DNA from: Chelatococcus sp. HY11
GTDB lineage: Bacteria > Pseudomonadota > Alphaproteobacteria > Rhizobiales > Beijerinckiaceae
Assembly (NCBI RefSeq): GCF_018398335.1
Contig: NZ_JAHBRX010000002.1
Coordinates: 1,426,001-1,490,000 of the forward strand
Direction of reading: 5' to 3'
DNA length: 64,000 nt
Shown: positions 17,956 through 25,214 of the stretch, piece after piece
Layout: every line of letters starts with the position of its first letter
Position numbering within the stretch: the stretch's first letter is position 1
Translations under genes and position numbers: made by a program
The notes under the pieces: generated by a model
Seen by the model: only the letters and a program-made list of their open reading frames with translations
Told to the model about the DNA's origin: nothing
Databases searched by the model: none

Positions 17956-17971
17956 CCTATCGTGGGATAGG
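17956..17971. promoter_or_regulatory. Island operator site 4, CCTATC-GTGG-GATAGG
   Basis: Perfect 6-4-6 palindrome between the MDR gene and the MaoC-type pair, 91 bp before the ATG at 18063. Confidence 0.65.
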
Positions 17972-18062
17972 TGTGGCGCGTGGCGCGCCATGGAAGGCTT
18001 CCAGGGAATCCTTCGATGAAACCCTTCGATGGCACGGATCCGTTGTGATTGGGGATTTGCGT

Positions 18063-18506
18063 ATGAGCTTCCCGCCTCCGCCCGATGTGGCGGGCACCAG
18101 CCTTGATGGCACGGAGCCCTATGTCATCGATGCAGACGAAAACCGCAGGCTCTGCGCCTCGGTGAATGCCGTGCCGGACCCGGGCGGCGACGCCCACCCG
18201 ATCTACTACTACATCGCCACCCAGGTCGGCATGGGCAAGACGGTGGCGGGACTATGCGCCGCCTGCGATTTCGACGTCGAGGACGGCCCGATGATGGGGT
18301 CGTCGCAGGTGGAATTCGCCGGCGCGCTCCGCACGGGTCTGCCCTATCGGGTGAGCGGCGAGATCGTCAACCTGAACCGCAAGGCGAGCCGCAAGCTCGG
18401 TGTGATGGACGTGCTCGAGTATCGGCTGCGCCTGATCGACCCCGGCGGCGGCACCGCGCTCGAAACGACCAACGTCTGGGTGCTGCCCCGGAAGGAACTT
18501 GCATGA
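18063..18506 (+). CDS. MaoC-like hydratase subunit A (FAS1-like dehydratase domain)
   Basis: 147 residues of a hot-dog fold: DGPMMGSSQVEFAGALRTG and YRVSGEIVNLNRK match the non-catalytic N-terminal domain of two-domain MaoC hydratases. The catalytic D-x-N-P-I-H motif is absent here and present in the next gene. So this is probably the substrate-cradling subunit of a heteromeric enoyl-CoA hydratase, comparable to paired MaoC proteins of steroid side-chain breakdown. ATG 18063 follows GGGGA; the frame is open to 17973 without homology. The stop overlaps the next start (ATGA). Confidence 0.8.
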   Translation: MSFPPPPDVAGTSLDGTEPYVIDADENRRLCASVNAVPDPGGDAHPIYYYIATQVGMGKTVAGLCAACDFDVEDGPMMGSSQVEFAGALRTGLPYRVSGEIVNLNRKASRKLGVMDVLEYRLRLIDPGGGTALETTNVWVLPRKELA

Positions 18507-18910
18507 CCCTGCCAGTCGGCGCCGCCATCCCGCCGTTCGTGATCGAGGTATCCCCGGCCGCCATGCAAAGCTGGGCGATCTTCCTCAAGGACCCGAACCC
18601 GATCCATCTCGACGCTGAGATCGTCCGCGCCAAGGGGCTTGGTGACCGGGTGATCAACCAGGGGCCGGCCAATGTCGCCTATATCATCAACGCCCTTGCC
18701 GCTGCCTTTCCCGGCTGCACGGTCAAATCCCTCGCGATGCGCTTTCTCGACAACGTCTATGGCGGCGAGATCGTCGAGGCGGGAGGGACCGTCACCGCCG
18801 TCGCGATCGAAGGCGACCTGCGCATCACGACCTGTGACATGTGGCTGAAGGCGGCCGACCGGGGCGCGGTGATCAGCGGCCCGGCCGTTGTCACGCAGCC
18901 CGCCAGCTGA
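18503..18910 (+). CDS. MaoC-like hydratase subunit B (catalytic)
   Basis: 135-residue hot-dog protein with the hydratase-2 motif DPNPIHLD followed by GLGDRVINQGP, including the catalytic Asp/His. It should hydrate a trans-2-enoyl-CoA, in the (R) sense in characterised relatives. It starts inside the stop of the preceding gene (ATGA, 18503-18506), the usual sign of coupled translation of two subunits. The (R)-hydroxyl product would need a dehydrogenase other than the FadJ domain, perhaps one of the SDRs (inference). Confidence 0.87.
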   Translation: MTLPVGAAIPPFVIEVSPAAMQSWAIFLKDPNPIHLDAEIVRAKGLGDRVINQGPANVAYIINALAAAFPGCTVKSLAMRFLDNVYGGEIVEAGGTVTAVAIEGDLRITTCDMWLKAADRGAVISGPAVVTQPAS

Positions 18911-18951
18911 GATCCCGCGCGCCACCGGCGCGCCGCAACCGGAGTTTTCGT

Positions 18952-19431
18952 ATGCCAAGCGGCCCCTTCGCCCATATCTGCCTGCTCGTCAAAGATCTCG
19001 ACAAGGCTATCGAGGACTGGACCAAGATCCTGGGTGTTCTCGACCCGAGGCAATTGGACAGGAAGCTCGTGCGCTACGAGGATTTCGAGGGCGGCGCCGA
19101 CAAGATGCGCTGGGCGACCTTCGTCTCCGACCACGGCGCCGAGATCCAGATGATCGAGCCCGCGCCCGGCACGCCGCTGTTCAAGCGCCTGGAGAAGCAT
19201 GGCGAGCATGTCCATCATATCTGCCTCACCACCAACGATGTCGACGGCTCGCTCGAGACCCTGCGTGGCCAGGGCATCGAGACCGTGGGCGAGGTATCGA
19301 GCGACCCCGGCATGAGCTGGCAGAAATGGGGCTGGGTGTCGCATCGCAGCGCCCATGGCGTCCTTGTCGAAGTCGCCAAGCCTTACGAGACCCACGACGA
19401 CGGCAAGTGGCATCCCGCGACGCCGCGTTAG
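18952..19431 (+). CDS. VOC superfamily (glyoxalase / methylmalonyl-CoA epimerase-like) protein
   Basis: 159 residues with two beta-alpha-beta-beta-beta modules. Likely metal ligands are the His of GPFAHICLLV, a Glu in AEIQMIEP, the His pair in HVHHICL and the Glu of GVLVEVAKP. This spacing resembles methylmalonyl-CoA epimerase and glyoxalase I relatives. GGAG lies 8-9 bases before the ATG. It is 41 bp after the MaoC pair, so it probably acts in the same pathway, for instance on a methyl-branched CoA thioester, but the substrate is unproven. Confidence 0.8.
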   Translation: MPSGPFAHICLLVKDLDKAIEDWTKILGVLDPRQLDRKLVRYEDFEGGADKMRWATFVSDHGAEIQMIEPAPGTPLFKRLEKHGEHVHHICLTTNDVDGSLETLRGQGIETVGEVSSDPGMSWQKWGWVSHRSAHGVLVEVAKPYETHDDGKWHPATPR

Positions 19432-19591
19432 GTTCTTCGATATACAGCGTTCTCGTCTCTCATGGCCGGCTCATCCCGGGCGTCCCGATGACTGCGTTGT
19501 TTTTCAGGCAGGCGGATAGCCCACGCCAGCGGCGCTGCGTGTCCGTTGATCGCGTGTTCCGCCTTGCCGAACCGGAGGAGACCGGCAGTTG

Positions 19592-20488
19592 ATGGCACCG
19601 AGCCCCCAGTCTCCCGCGCTGGCGCCGCAGGCTGCTCCCATGATCCGCTTTCAGCTGCGCGAGGGCTTCGCGCTCACCGCCGAGCTGGCGGGACCGCCGG
19701 ACGGCCCGCGTGTCGTGCTGGTTCATGGTGGCGCCCAGAGCCGCCGTGCCTGGGATGTCGGCGTCGGCTTGCTGAGCCGGGCAGGCTATCGCTCGGTCGC
19801 CATCGACATGCGCGGCCATGGCGACAGCGACTGGGCGCCCGACGGCAACTACGCGCTGGAGCATTGGGCGGAAGACCTCAGGCAGGTCGTCACTGCGCTG
19901 GCGCAGGATGATCCACGACCCATCGCGCTGGTCGGCGCCTCCCGAGGCGGGCAGAGCGTCTTGCTCACGGCCGTTGACCTGCCGGCGCTGGTGTCCTGCG
20001 CCGTGCTCATCGACGTTACCCCGCAGAATGATGAATCGGGCATCGCTCTCATCAGGGCCTTCATGCAGCGCAGCGCCCAGGGTTTTGACAGCGTGCGGGA
20101 ATGCGCCGACGCCGTCGCCGATTTCATGAAGAGGCCGCGACGTTCCAACGTGTCCGGTCTCGCCCGCATTTTGCGGCAGGATGCCGATGGTCGCTGGTTC
20201 TGGCGCTGGGACCCGCGCATGGCCGACAGCCGGTTTGTGCGGCCACCCTCGGAGCAGATCCTGATGGAGGAAGCGGCGCGCGAGGTCGGCGTTCCGGTGC
20301 TCCTCGTCCGCGCCGGGATGAGTGAGCTCGTCCGCGCGCAGGATGTCGAGCATTTCCGCGCCTTGCTGCCGACGCTGGAGGTCGAGGAGGTTCCCGGCAT
20401 CCCGCACATGATCACCGGCGACAGCAACGCGGCCTTCCTGCCGGCCGTCATCGCGTTCCTGCGACGACGGCATGAGCCCATCGGTTGA
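19592..20488 (+). CDS. Alpha/beta hydrolase
   Basis: About 298 residues. The oxyanion strand VLVHGGAQSRRAW, the DMRGHGDSDW loop, the nucleophile elbow GASRGGQ (Ser) and a C-terminal His in PGIPHMITGD complete the triad. It hydrolyses an ester, thioester or ring C-C bond. GGAGGAG at about 19574-19580 precedes both a TTG (19589) and the ATG (19592); either could be used. It is 160 bp after the VOC gene and convergent with the following SDR. Confidence 0.85.
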   Translation: MAPSPQSPALAPQAAPMIRFQLREGFALTAELAGPPDGPRVVLVHGGAQSRRAWDVGVGLLSRAGYRSVAIDMRGHGDSDWAPDGNYALEHWAEDLRQVVTALAQDDPRPIALVGASRGGQSVLLTAVDLPALVSCAVLIDVTPQNDESGIALIRAFMQRSAQGFDSVRECADAVADFMKRPRRSNVSGLARILRQDADGRWFWRWDPRMADSRFVRPPSEQILMEEAAREVGVPVLLVRAGMSELVRAQDVEHFRALLPTLEVEEVPGIPHMITGDSNAAFLPAVIAFLRRRHEPIG

Positions 20489-20515
20489 AGGCTCCGCTGA
20501 AACACGCGCCTTCCG

Positions 20516-21268
20516 CTACAGCCGCAGGCCCCCATCGACGATGATCGTCTGGCCTGTGATGTAGGACGCCCGGTCGGAGGCGAGGAACGCCACTGCCTCG
20601 GCGATCTCGGCGCCCTCACCGAAGCGGCGCAGCGGTACTCGCTTCTTCTGCTGTGCCCACACCTCCGGCGTATGCACCTGGTCCTGCAGGCTGTGCCCGA
20701 GGCCGGCGTCGATGATGCCGGGCGCCACGGAGTTGCCGCGAATGCCGTAGCGGCCTTCCTCCTTGGCGACGGCGCGCGTCAATACCTCGATGCCCGCCTT
20801 CGGAACCGCCGAGATGGCGTCGCCGGGCGGGAACCAGTAGTTGGCGAAGGAGACGACGCTCACGAAGCTGCCGCCGCCGTTCCTGCGCAGGACGGGGATC
20901 GCGAGCCGCACGAGACGCGTGAAGCCGAGCAGCTCGATCTCGACGACCCGCAGCCACTGGCCCTGCTCGATCTGCGAGACATAGGGCTGCAGGATCGGGG
21001 CGCCGCTGGCATAGACGATACTTCTCAGGCCGCCCGGCAGCGCATCGGCACGGGCGATCGCCTCCGCGACATCGCTCTCGCTTCGCGTGTCCATGCGCAT
21101 GGCAGCGACGCGGCAGTTGGTTGGCAACTCGACCTTCAGGGCGTCAGCCTTTGCGGCATTGCCGAAATAGGTGAAGGCCATGGCCGGCCAGTCCAGCGGC
21201 ATGCGCCGGCAGATGGCCTCACCGAGGCCGCCGCTTCCGCCAATCACGAGTACCGCGCCGTCCTGCAT
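20516..21268 (-). CDS. SDR family protein lacking the catalytic tyrosine
   Basis: 250 residues. Nucleotide-binding GGSGGLGE is at about residue 11, and the Ser region (SFVSVVSFANYW) and the C-terminal GQTIIVDGGLRL are normal. The YxxxK pair reads S-A-V-P-K (DAISAVPKAG), so the catalytic Tyr is Ser; the DNA (TCG GCG GTT CCG AAG) is unambiguous. The enzyme may use another acid, act on enoyl compounds, or have a binding role. ATG 21268 follows GGGGAG by 6 bases; the codon before is GTG. A doubled island palindrome lies 85-120 bp upstream. Confidence 0.82.
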   Translation of the reverse strand: MQDGAVLVIGGSGGLGEAICRRMPLDWPAMAFTYFGNAAKADALKVELPTNCRVAAMRMDTRSESDVAEAIARADALPGGLRSIVYASGAPILQPYVSQIEQGQWLRVVEIELLGFTRLVRLAIPVLRRNGGGSFVSVVSFANYWFPPGDAISAVPKAGIEVLTRAVAKEEGRYGIRGNSVAPGIIDAGLGHSLQDQVHTPEVWAQQKKRVPLRRFGEGAEIAEAVAFLASDRASYITGQTIIVDGGLRL

Positions 21269-21356
21269 CACCGTCTCCCCGTCAAACTCAACGCCAAAGC
21301 ACCGTCAGCCTTTGCCTGTCGGGGACAGGATAGGCCCGGCGCATGGCGCGCCGCCA

Positions 21357-21388
21357 CCTGTCTTGGGATAGGCAATTCTTGGGATAGG
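21357..21388. promoter_or_regulatory. Island operator site 5, tandem copy (CCTGTC-TTGG-GATAGG plus CAATTC-TTGG-GATAGG)
   Basis: Two adjacent 16-bp units, 21357-21372 and 21373-21388, both ending TTGG-GATAGG. The first has one mismatch in the left half and the second keeps only the right half. A further palindrome, CCTGTC-GGG-GACAGG, is at 21315-21329. The region is 47-120 bp upstream of the SDR start at 21268 and looks like a locally duplicated operator. Confidence 0.55.
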
Positions 21389-21428
21389 CAATTACGGAGA
21401 AGCATGCGCCTCGGCCCGAAGGCATAGC

Positions 21429-21470
21429 GGCCCAGCGCTAATGCCTGATATCGGCATTGGCGCTAGGGCC
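21429..21470. terminator. Long stem-loop after the epoxide hydrolase gene
   Basis: Arms 21434-21445 and 21453-21464 pair at 11 of 12 positions around a 7-base loop, and extend outward as GGCCC/GGGCC with one bulge. It begins 3 bp after the epoxide hydrolase stop and could end that transcript, though no T-tract follows on the minus strand, so it may instead protect the 3' end. Confidence 0.45.
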
Positions 21471-21472
21471 TA

Positions 21473-22651
21473 TCAGAGGCTGGCGCGCAGCGGCCGGAAG
21501 AAGGCGCGGATGTCCTCTGCCAAGGCATCAGGGCATTCGAGTGCCGCGAAATGGCCACCCTTCGCCATCGGTGTCCAGCGGCGCAGATCGGTGAAAGTCT
21601 GTTCGGCCAATGAGCGTGGCGGATGCAGGTGCTCGGCGGGGAAAGCCGCATAGGCGGTGGGAACCGAGACGCGCCCGCCCGGCACGGGCCATGGCGCATG
21701 CAGGCGGTCGTAGTAGGGCCAGAACGACGATCCGATCGCGCCGGAAAACCAGTAGAGGCTGATATTGGCGAGGAGCGTATCGAGATCGAACGTCACGTCC
21801 GGCGGCGCCTGACCGCCCGACCAGGCGTGAAACTTCTCGAGGATCCAGGCGGCGAGGCCGGCCGGGGAATCCGTCAGGGCGTAGGCCAGGGTCTGTGGCC
21901 GTGTACCTTGCATCCACAGATAGCCCGTCTCCTCCCGGCGCCAGCGCGCATGCGCGCGCAGGAAGGCTTGCTCCTCCGGCGTGCCGCCGGCCCTGGCGAC
22001 AATCTCGCGCGGAATGAGCAGGAGGTTGAGATGGATGCCGATGAGCCGGTCGGGCACCGTGGCGGCCAGCGTCGTGGTGATCAGCGAACCCCAGTCGCCA
22101 CCCTGCGCGGCGAAGCGGGAATAGCCGAGCACGTCCGTCATCAGCCGCGCGAAGCAATCGGCGATGGCCGCGATCCCGAACCGCGGCTGACCGGGCTCGA
22201 ACGACAGGCCATAGCCTGGCAGCGATGGCGCGACCACGGTGAAGGCGTCCTCGGCGGCGCCGCCGAAACGGGCAGGATCGGTCAGCCGCGGGATGAGGTC
22301 GGTGAACTCGAACAGCGAACCCGGCCAGCCATGCGACAGCAACAGCGGGCAGGGACGCGGACCGCGCCCTGGCATATGGACGAAATGCAGATCTATGCCG
22401 TCCATGCGAACCTTGTAGTTCGGCATGGCATTGAGGAGAGCCTCCTGGACGCGCCAATCAAATTCGTCCCGCCAATAGGCGAGCACTGGCCGGAGCCAGT
22501 CGAGACTCGTGCCGTGCGTCCAGCCGCTGCCCGGCGCCTCGTCCGGCAGGCGGGTCATCTGCAACCGGTGCCGGAGGTCGGCGAGGTCGGCATCGGGTAC
22601 GGAGAGGCTGAATGGCCGCACCGCCGCCGCCGTGTTCTCGGTGTCCGCCAT
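21473..22651 (-). CDS. Epoxide hydrolase (EHN-domain, alpha/beta fold)
   Basis: 392 residues. The N-terminal EHN region (about 10-115; FSLSVPDADLADLRHRL, W...W) is typical of microsomal-type epoxide hydrolases. The oxyanion motif is HGWPGS, the nucleophilic Asp is in GGDWGS, and the C-terminal His lies in KGGHFAALE. Ring-opening tyrosines are plausible in the lid but not assigned. It converts an epoxide to a vicinal diol, so an unsaturated or cyclic substrate may feed this island. GGAAGGAG precedes the ATG. No full island palindrome is upstream, only two GGATAG half-sites at 22704 and 22713. Confidence 0.88.
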   Translation of the reverse strand: MADTENTAAAVRPFSLSVPDADLADLRHRLQMTRLPDEAPGSGWTHGTSLDWLRPVLAYWRDEFDWRVQEALLNAMPNYKVRMDGIDLHFVHMPGRGPRPCPLLLSHGWPGSLFEFTDLIPRLTDPARFGGAAEDAFTVVAPSLPGYGLSFEPGQPRFGIAAIADCFARLMTDVLGYSRFAAQGGDWGSLITTTLAATVPDRLIGIHLNLLLIPREIVARAGGTPEEQAFLRAHARWRREETGYLWMQGTRPQTLAYALTDSPAGLAAWILEKFHAWSGGQAPPDVTFDLDTLLANISLYWFSGAIGSSFWPYYDRLHAPWPVPGGRVSVPTAYAAFPAEHLHPPRSLAEQTFTDLRRWTPMAKGGHFAALECPDALAEDIRAFFRPLRASL

Positions 22652-22721
22652 CGCTTCTCCTTCCAGCTGCTCTCGTCAATTGCCGATACCGACCGGCGGC
22701 ATGGGATAGTCAGGATAGCGC

Positions 22722-23963
22722 TCAGATCTTGAGCGCAACCCCTGGGGTCGGCGGCTCGACGATCTCCGCACCCGGAACCTCGACGCTCGCCTTGAAGGTA
22801 AAGCCATCGGCGGTCGGCACGGCACCCGCGAGGTTTACGGGGCCGATCTGCTGGTGGTCCTCCTTGCGGAAGCGGATCTTGCCCTTTGCCGTCTCCACCT
22901 CGACGTTCTCAAGGGCCTGGATGATGGCATTGGTCTCGGTGCTGTTGGCGGCCTGGATGGCGGCGGCGTAGCAGAGCACCGCGCCGTGCGCCGGTCCGAT
23001 CAGGCTGGACGGATAGGGATCGTTCTTCGTCCGCGCCTTCACCTCGGCGACCAGATCCTGGTGCACCTTGTTGGCGTTCGGGTTGCCGAAGTACCAATGC
23101 AGGTTCGACCAGAGTTCGGGCGGGCCATCCTTGCCGAGGACGACCGGCAGGTCGAGCTCGCCGCTGCCGTCGCAGGCGACCTTGATCTTGTTGCTCAGCC
23201 CTAGGGTCTTGGCCTGTTTCCAAAGCGTGATCATGTCGGCGCCATAGGTCAGGTTGAACACGCCCTGCGCCGGCGTCTGCATCATCCGGAAGATCTGGGT
23301 CTTGTAGTCGGTGGTGCCGAACTTGGAGGCGATGACATCGGTGAGGACCACGTCTTTCTTGGCGTAGACGGGATAGAATTCTTTGAGTGCCGACGAAAAC
23401 TGCTTCCAGGAATCATGGCCGACCGAAATGTCGGAGATGAAGCCGCCCCAGGTGGTGACCTCCGGGAAACGCTGCGCCATTACCCGGGCGAGCGAGCGGC
23501 AACGCATGTAGTTGTTGTCGGCCAGGCGGAAGAAGTTGCGGTTGAACAACTCGTGGGTGAGGCTGTCGAGCGGCGCGCTGGCCGTCATCTGCACCAGGTT
23601 GAGCGACTGGATCACCTGGATGACGGCGATGTTCTGGGCGCTCAACGACGCGCCGATGATCAGGTTGACGCCGGACGACGACAGCTCGCGGGCGTTGGCT
23701 ACCGCCTGGTTCGGATCGCCCTTGTCGTCGCGGATCACAAGTTCGAGCGGCCGGCCGAGAACCCCGCCCGCGGCGTTGATCTGGTCCCGGGCGATCTCCA
23801 CGCCGATTTTCTGCCGGTTGCCGACGAGTTCGGCGGTACCGCTCAAAGGCATCAGAACACCGATGCGGATGGGTTCTGCCGCACGAGCACCACGCCGGCC
23901 TAGCATGGCTACTCCCGTCGCCGTCGCGGCTGTTGCGATGACTGTCCTTCGGTTGAGCTTCAT
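22722..23963 (-). CDS. Branched-chain-amino-acid-type ABC solute-binding protein (Tat-exported)
   Basis: 413-residue type I periplasmic binding protein of the LivJ/Leu-Ile-Val group. A twin-arginine signal (NRRTVIATAATATG) with an ARAAE cleavage region is followed by PIRIGVLMPLSGTAE and the Ser/Ala pair region (IIGASLSAQNIAV). This family imports amino acids but also aromatic and alicyclic acids. No matching permease or ATPase genes are in the window, so it must use components encoded elsewhere. GGGGAGG precedes the ATG, and a perfect island palindrome is 70 bp upstream, tying uptake to the catabolic genes. Confidence 0.9.
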   Translation of the reverse strand: MKLNRRTVIATAATATGVAMLGRRGARAAEPIRIGVLMPLSGTAELVGNRQKIGVEIARDQINAAGGVLGRPLELVIRDDKGDPNQAVANARELSSSGVNLIIGASLSAQNIAVIQVIQSLNLVQMTASAPLDSLTHELFNRNFFRLADNNYMRCRSLARVMAQRFPEVTTWGGFISDISVGHDSWKQFSSALKEFYPVYAKKDVVLTDVIASKFGTTDYKTQIFRMMQTPAQGVFNLTYGADMITLWKQAKTLGLSNKIKVACDGSGELDLPVVLGKDGPPELWSNLHWYFGNPNANKVHQDLVAEVKARTKNDPYPSSLIGPAHGAVLCYAAAIQAANSTETNAIIQALENVEVETAKGKIRFRKEDHQQIGPVNLAGAVPTADGFTFKASVEVPGAEIVEPPTPGVALKI

Positions 23964-24033
23964 GATGTCCTCCCCGTTCCGGAGACATTCGCACCGGTTT
24001 CATTGAGGATTGGAGGCAGCGGGTCCCGTGGCC

Positions 24034-24049
24034 CCTATCCAAGGATAGG
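24034..24049. promoter_or_regulatory. Island operator site 6, CCTATC-CAAG-GATAGG
   Basis: Perfect 6-4-6 palindrome 70 bp upstream of the solute-binding-protein start at 23963. It marks the right end of the putative regulon; no full copies were found beyond it. Confidence 0.65.
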
Positions 24050-24156
24050 CCGTGTAACAGAACATCCGCCGGTTTCCGGTCGGCGCAACGGATCGATTGA
24101 GGTTCGTTGCAGCAACTGGAACAGGTGGACGCCGATCCCGATCCCCCGAGGGGCGC

Positions 24157-25077
24157 TCACGTCGCGGCCGGCGGATTGAACAGGGCTTGCGAACGGGCGA
24201 TCTCGGCGGCGATGAAGCTCGCCACCTCGTCGATATGACGGACCTTCCGGTTATCCTCATGGATATGCATGTAGAACGAGCGGGTGAGGGCGATGCGGTC
24301 GGGAAGCACTGGCACGAGATCCGGAAAATCCGAGACCACGAAGGTCGGCATGATGCACAGGCCGCTGCCGGCGAGCGTCGCGTGGAGCTGTGCCAGCAGG
24401 TTGGTGCTACGGATGCGCGGCGTGATCGTGGTGCGCACGGCGCTGAGGTAGTTCAGCTCCGGCGCGAACAACAGGTCCTCGATATAGCTGACGAAGGGAT
24501 GGTGCTTGAGGTCATCGACCGCGCGGATGGGCGGGGCGCCGTCGAGATAGGATCGCGTGCCGTAGACATGCAGGCGGTAGTCGGTGAGACGCCGCGACAC
24601 CACCCGCATCTGCCGCGGCATCGACAGGCTGATCGCGATATCGGCCTCGCGCTTCGACAGGGAAAAGAGGCGCGCCGTCGCCATCAGTTCGATCGCCAGG
24701 CGCGGATGACGCTCCGTCAGGGCCTTCAGCCGTGGCGCCAGGAAGATCGCGCCGAGGCCATCGGGAGCGCCGATGCGCACCACGCCGGCGACCGACTGGC
24801 TTTCACGCCCCGCCATCGAGCGGGCCGCGAGATAGGCGCTCTCCATATCTTCCGCGGCCGCGACCAACCGCTGTCCGGCCGTCGTCAGCTCGTAGCCGGT
24901 GTTGCTCTTGTGGAAGAGGGTTTCGCCGAGCTCACGCTCAAGGGCGCGAATGTGGCGCGAGACCGTCGTGTGCTCTATCCCGACCTGGGCGGCCGCCGCC
25001 GACACAGTGCCGCTGCGCGCGACGGCGAGGAAGTGGCGCAGGTCATCCCAACTCGGCTGCGGCTTGCGCGCGTCCAC
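24157..25077 (-). CDS. LysR-type transcriptional regulator
   Basis: 306 residues. Winged helix-turn-helix at about 12-70 (LRHFLAVARSGTVSAAAAQVG, TTVSRHIRALERELGETLF), then a LysR substrate-binding domain. The start is GTG 25077, supported by AAGGA 6-7 bases upstream; no ATG lies nearby. It is divergent from the valine-degradation operon with two palindromes in the 137-bp gap, so it probably regulates that operon and itself. It could instead read the neighbouring acyl-CoA island. Confidence 0.9.
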   Translation of the reverse strand: MDARKPQPSWDDLRHFLAVARSGTVSAAAAQVGIEHTTVSRHIRALERELGETLFHKSNTGYELTTAGQRLVAAAEDMESAYLAARSMAGRESQSVAGVVRIGAPDGLGAIFLAPRLKALTERHPRLAIELMATARLFSLSKREADIAISLSMPRQMRVVSRRLTDYRLHVYGTRSYLDGAPPIRAVDDLKHHPFVSYIEDLLFAPELNYLSAVRTTITPRIRSTNLLAQLHATLAGSGLCIMPTFVVSDFPDLVPVLPDRIALTRSFYMHIHEDNRKVRHIDEVASFIAAEIARSQALFNPPAAT

Positions 25078-25091
25078 GGCTTATCCTTGTT

Positions 25092-25148
25092 GTGCAGAAA
25101 TGCACGATGGGTGTGAAAATAGCAGCATTTGCTCCTTTGAAAATGCTG
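25092..25148. promoter_or_regulatory. Two palindromes in the LysR / valine-operon divergent promoter
   Basis: GTGCA-GAAA-TGCAC (25092-25105) is perfect. CAGCATTT (25123-25130) and AAATGCTG (25141-25148) form a second perfect 8-bp inverted repeat with a 10-base spacer. Two AT-richer dyads between a LysR gene and its divergent target are the usual recognition and activation sites of LysR proteins. Confidence 0.6.
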
Positions 25149-25214
25149 ATAACGTCGTGGCAAAGGGATCGCGGCGCCTCCGTCATGCGCCAGCGTTCGT
25201 ATGGGAGGCGCTGG

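Noticed and set aside
21469-21474. CCTATC at the end of the epoxide hydrolase gene
   Set aside because: It overlaps the stop codon and the stem-loop and has no matching right half.
24732-25214. A 161-codon upstream extension of the isobutyryl-CoA dehydrogenase frame
   Set aside because: It is antisense to the LysR gene and passes through its promoter palindromes. ATG 25215 has a good ribosome-binding site and begins the conserved domain.
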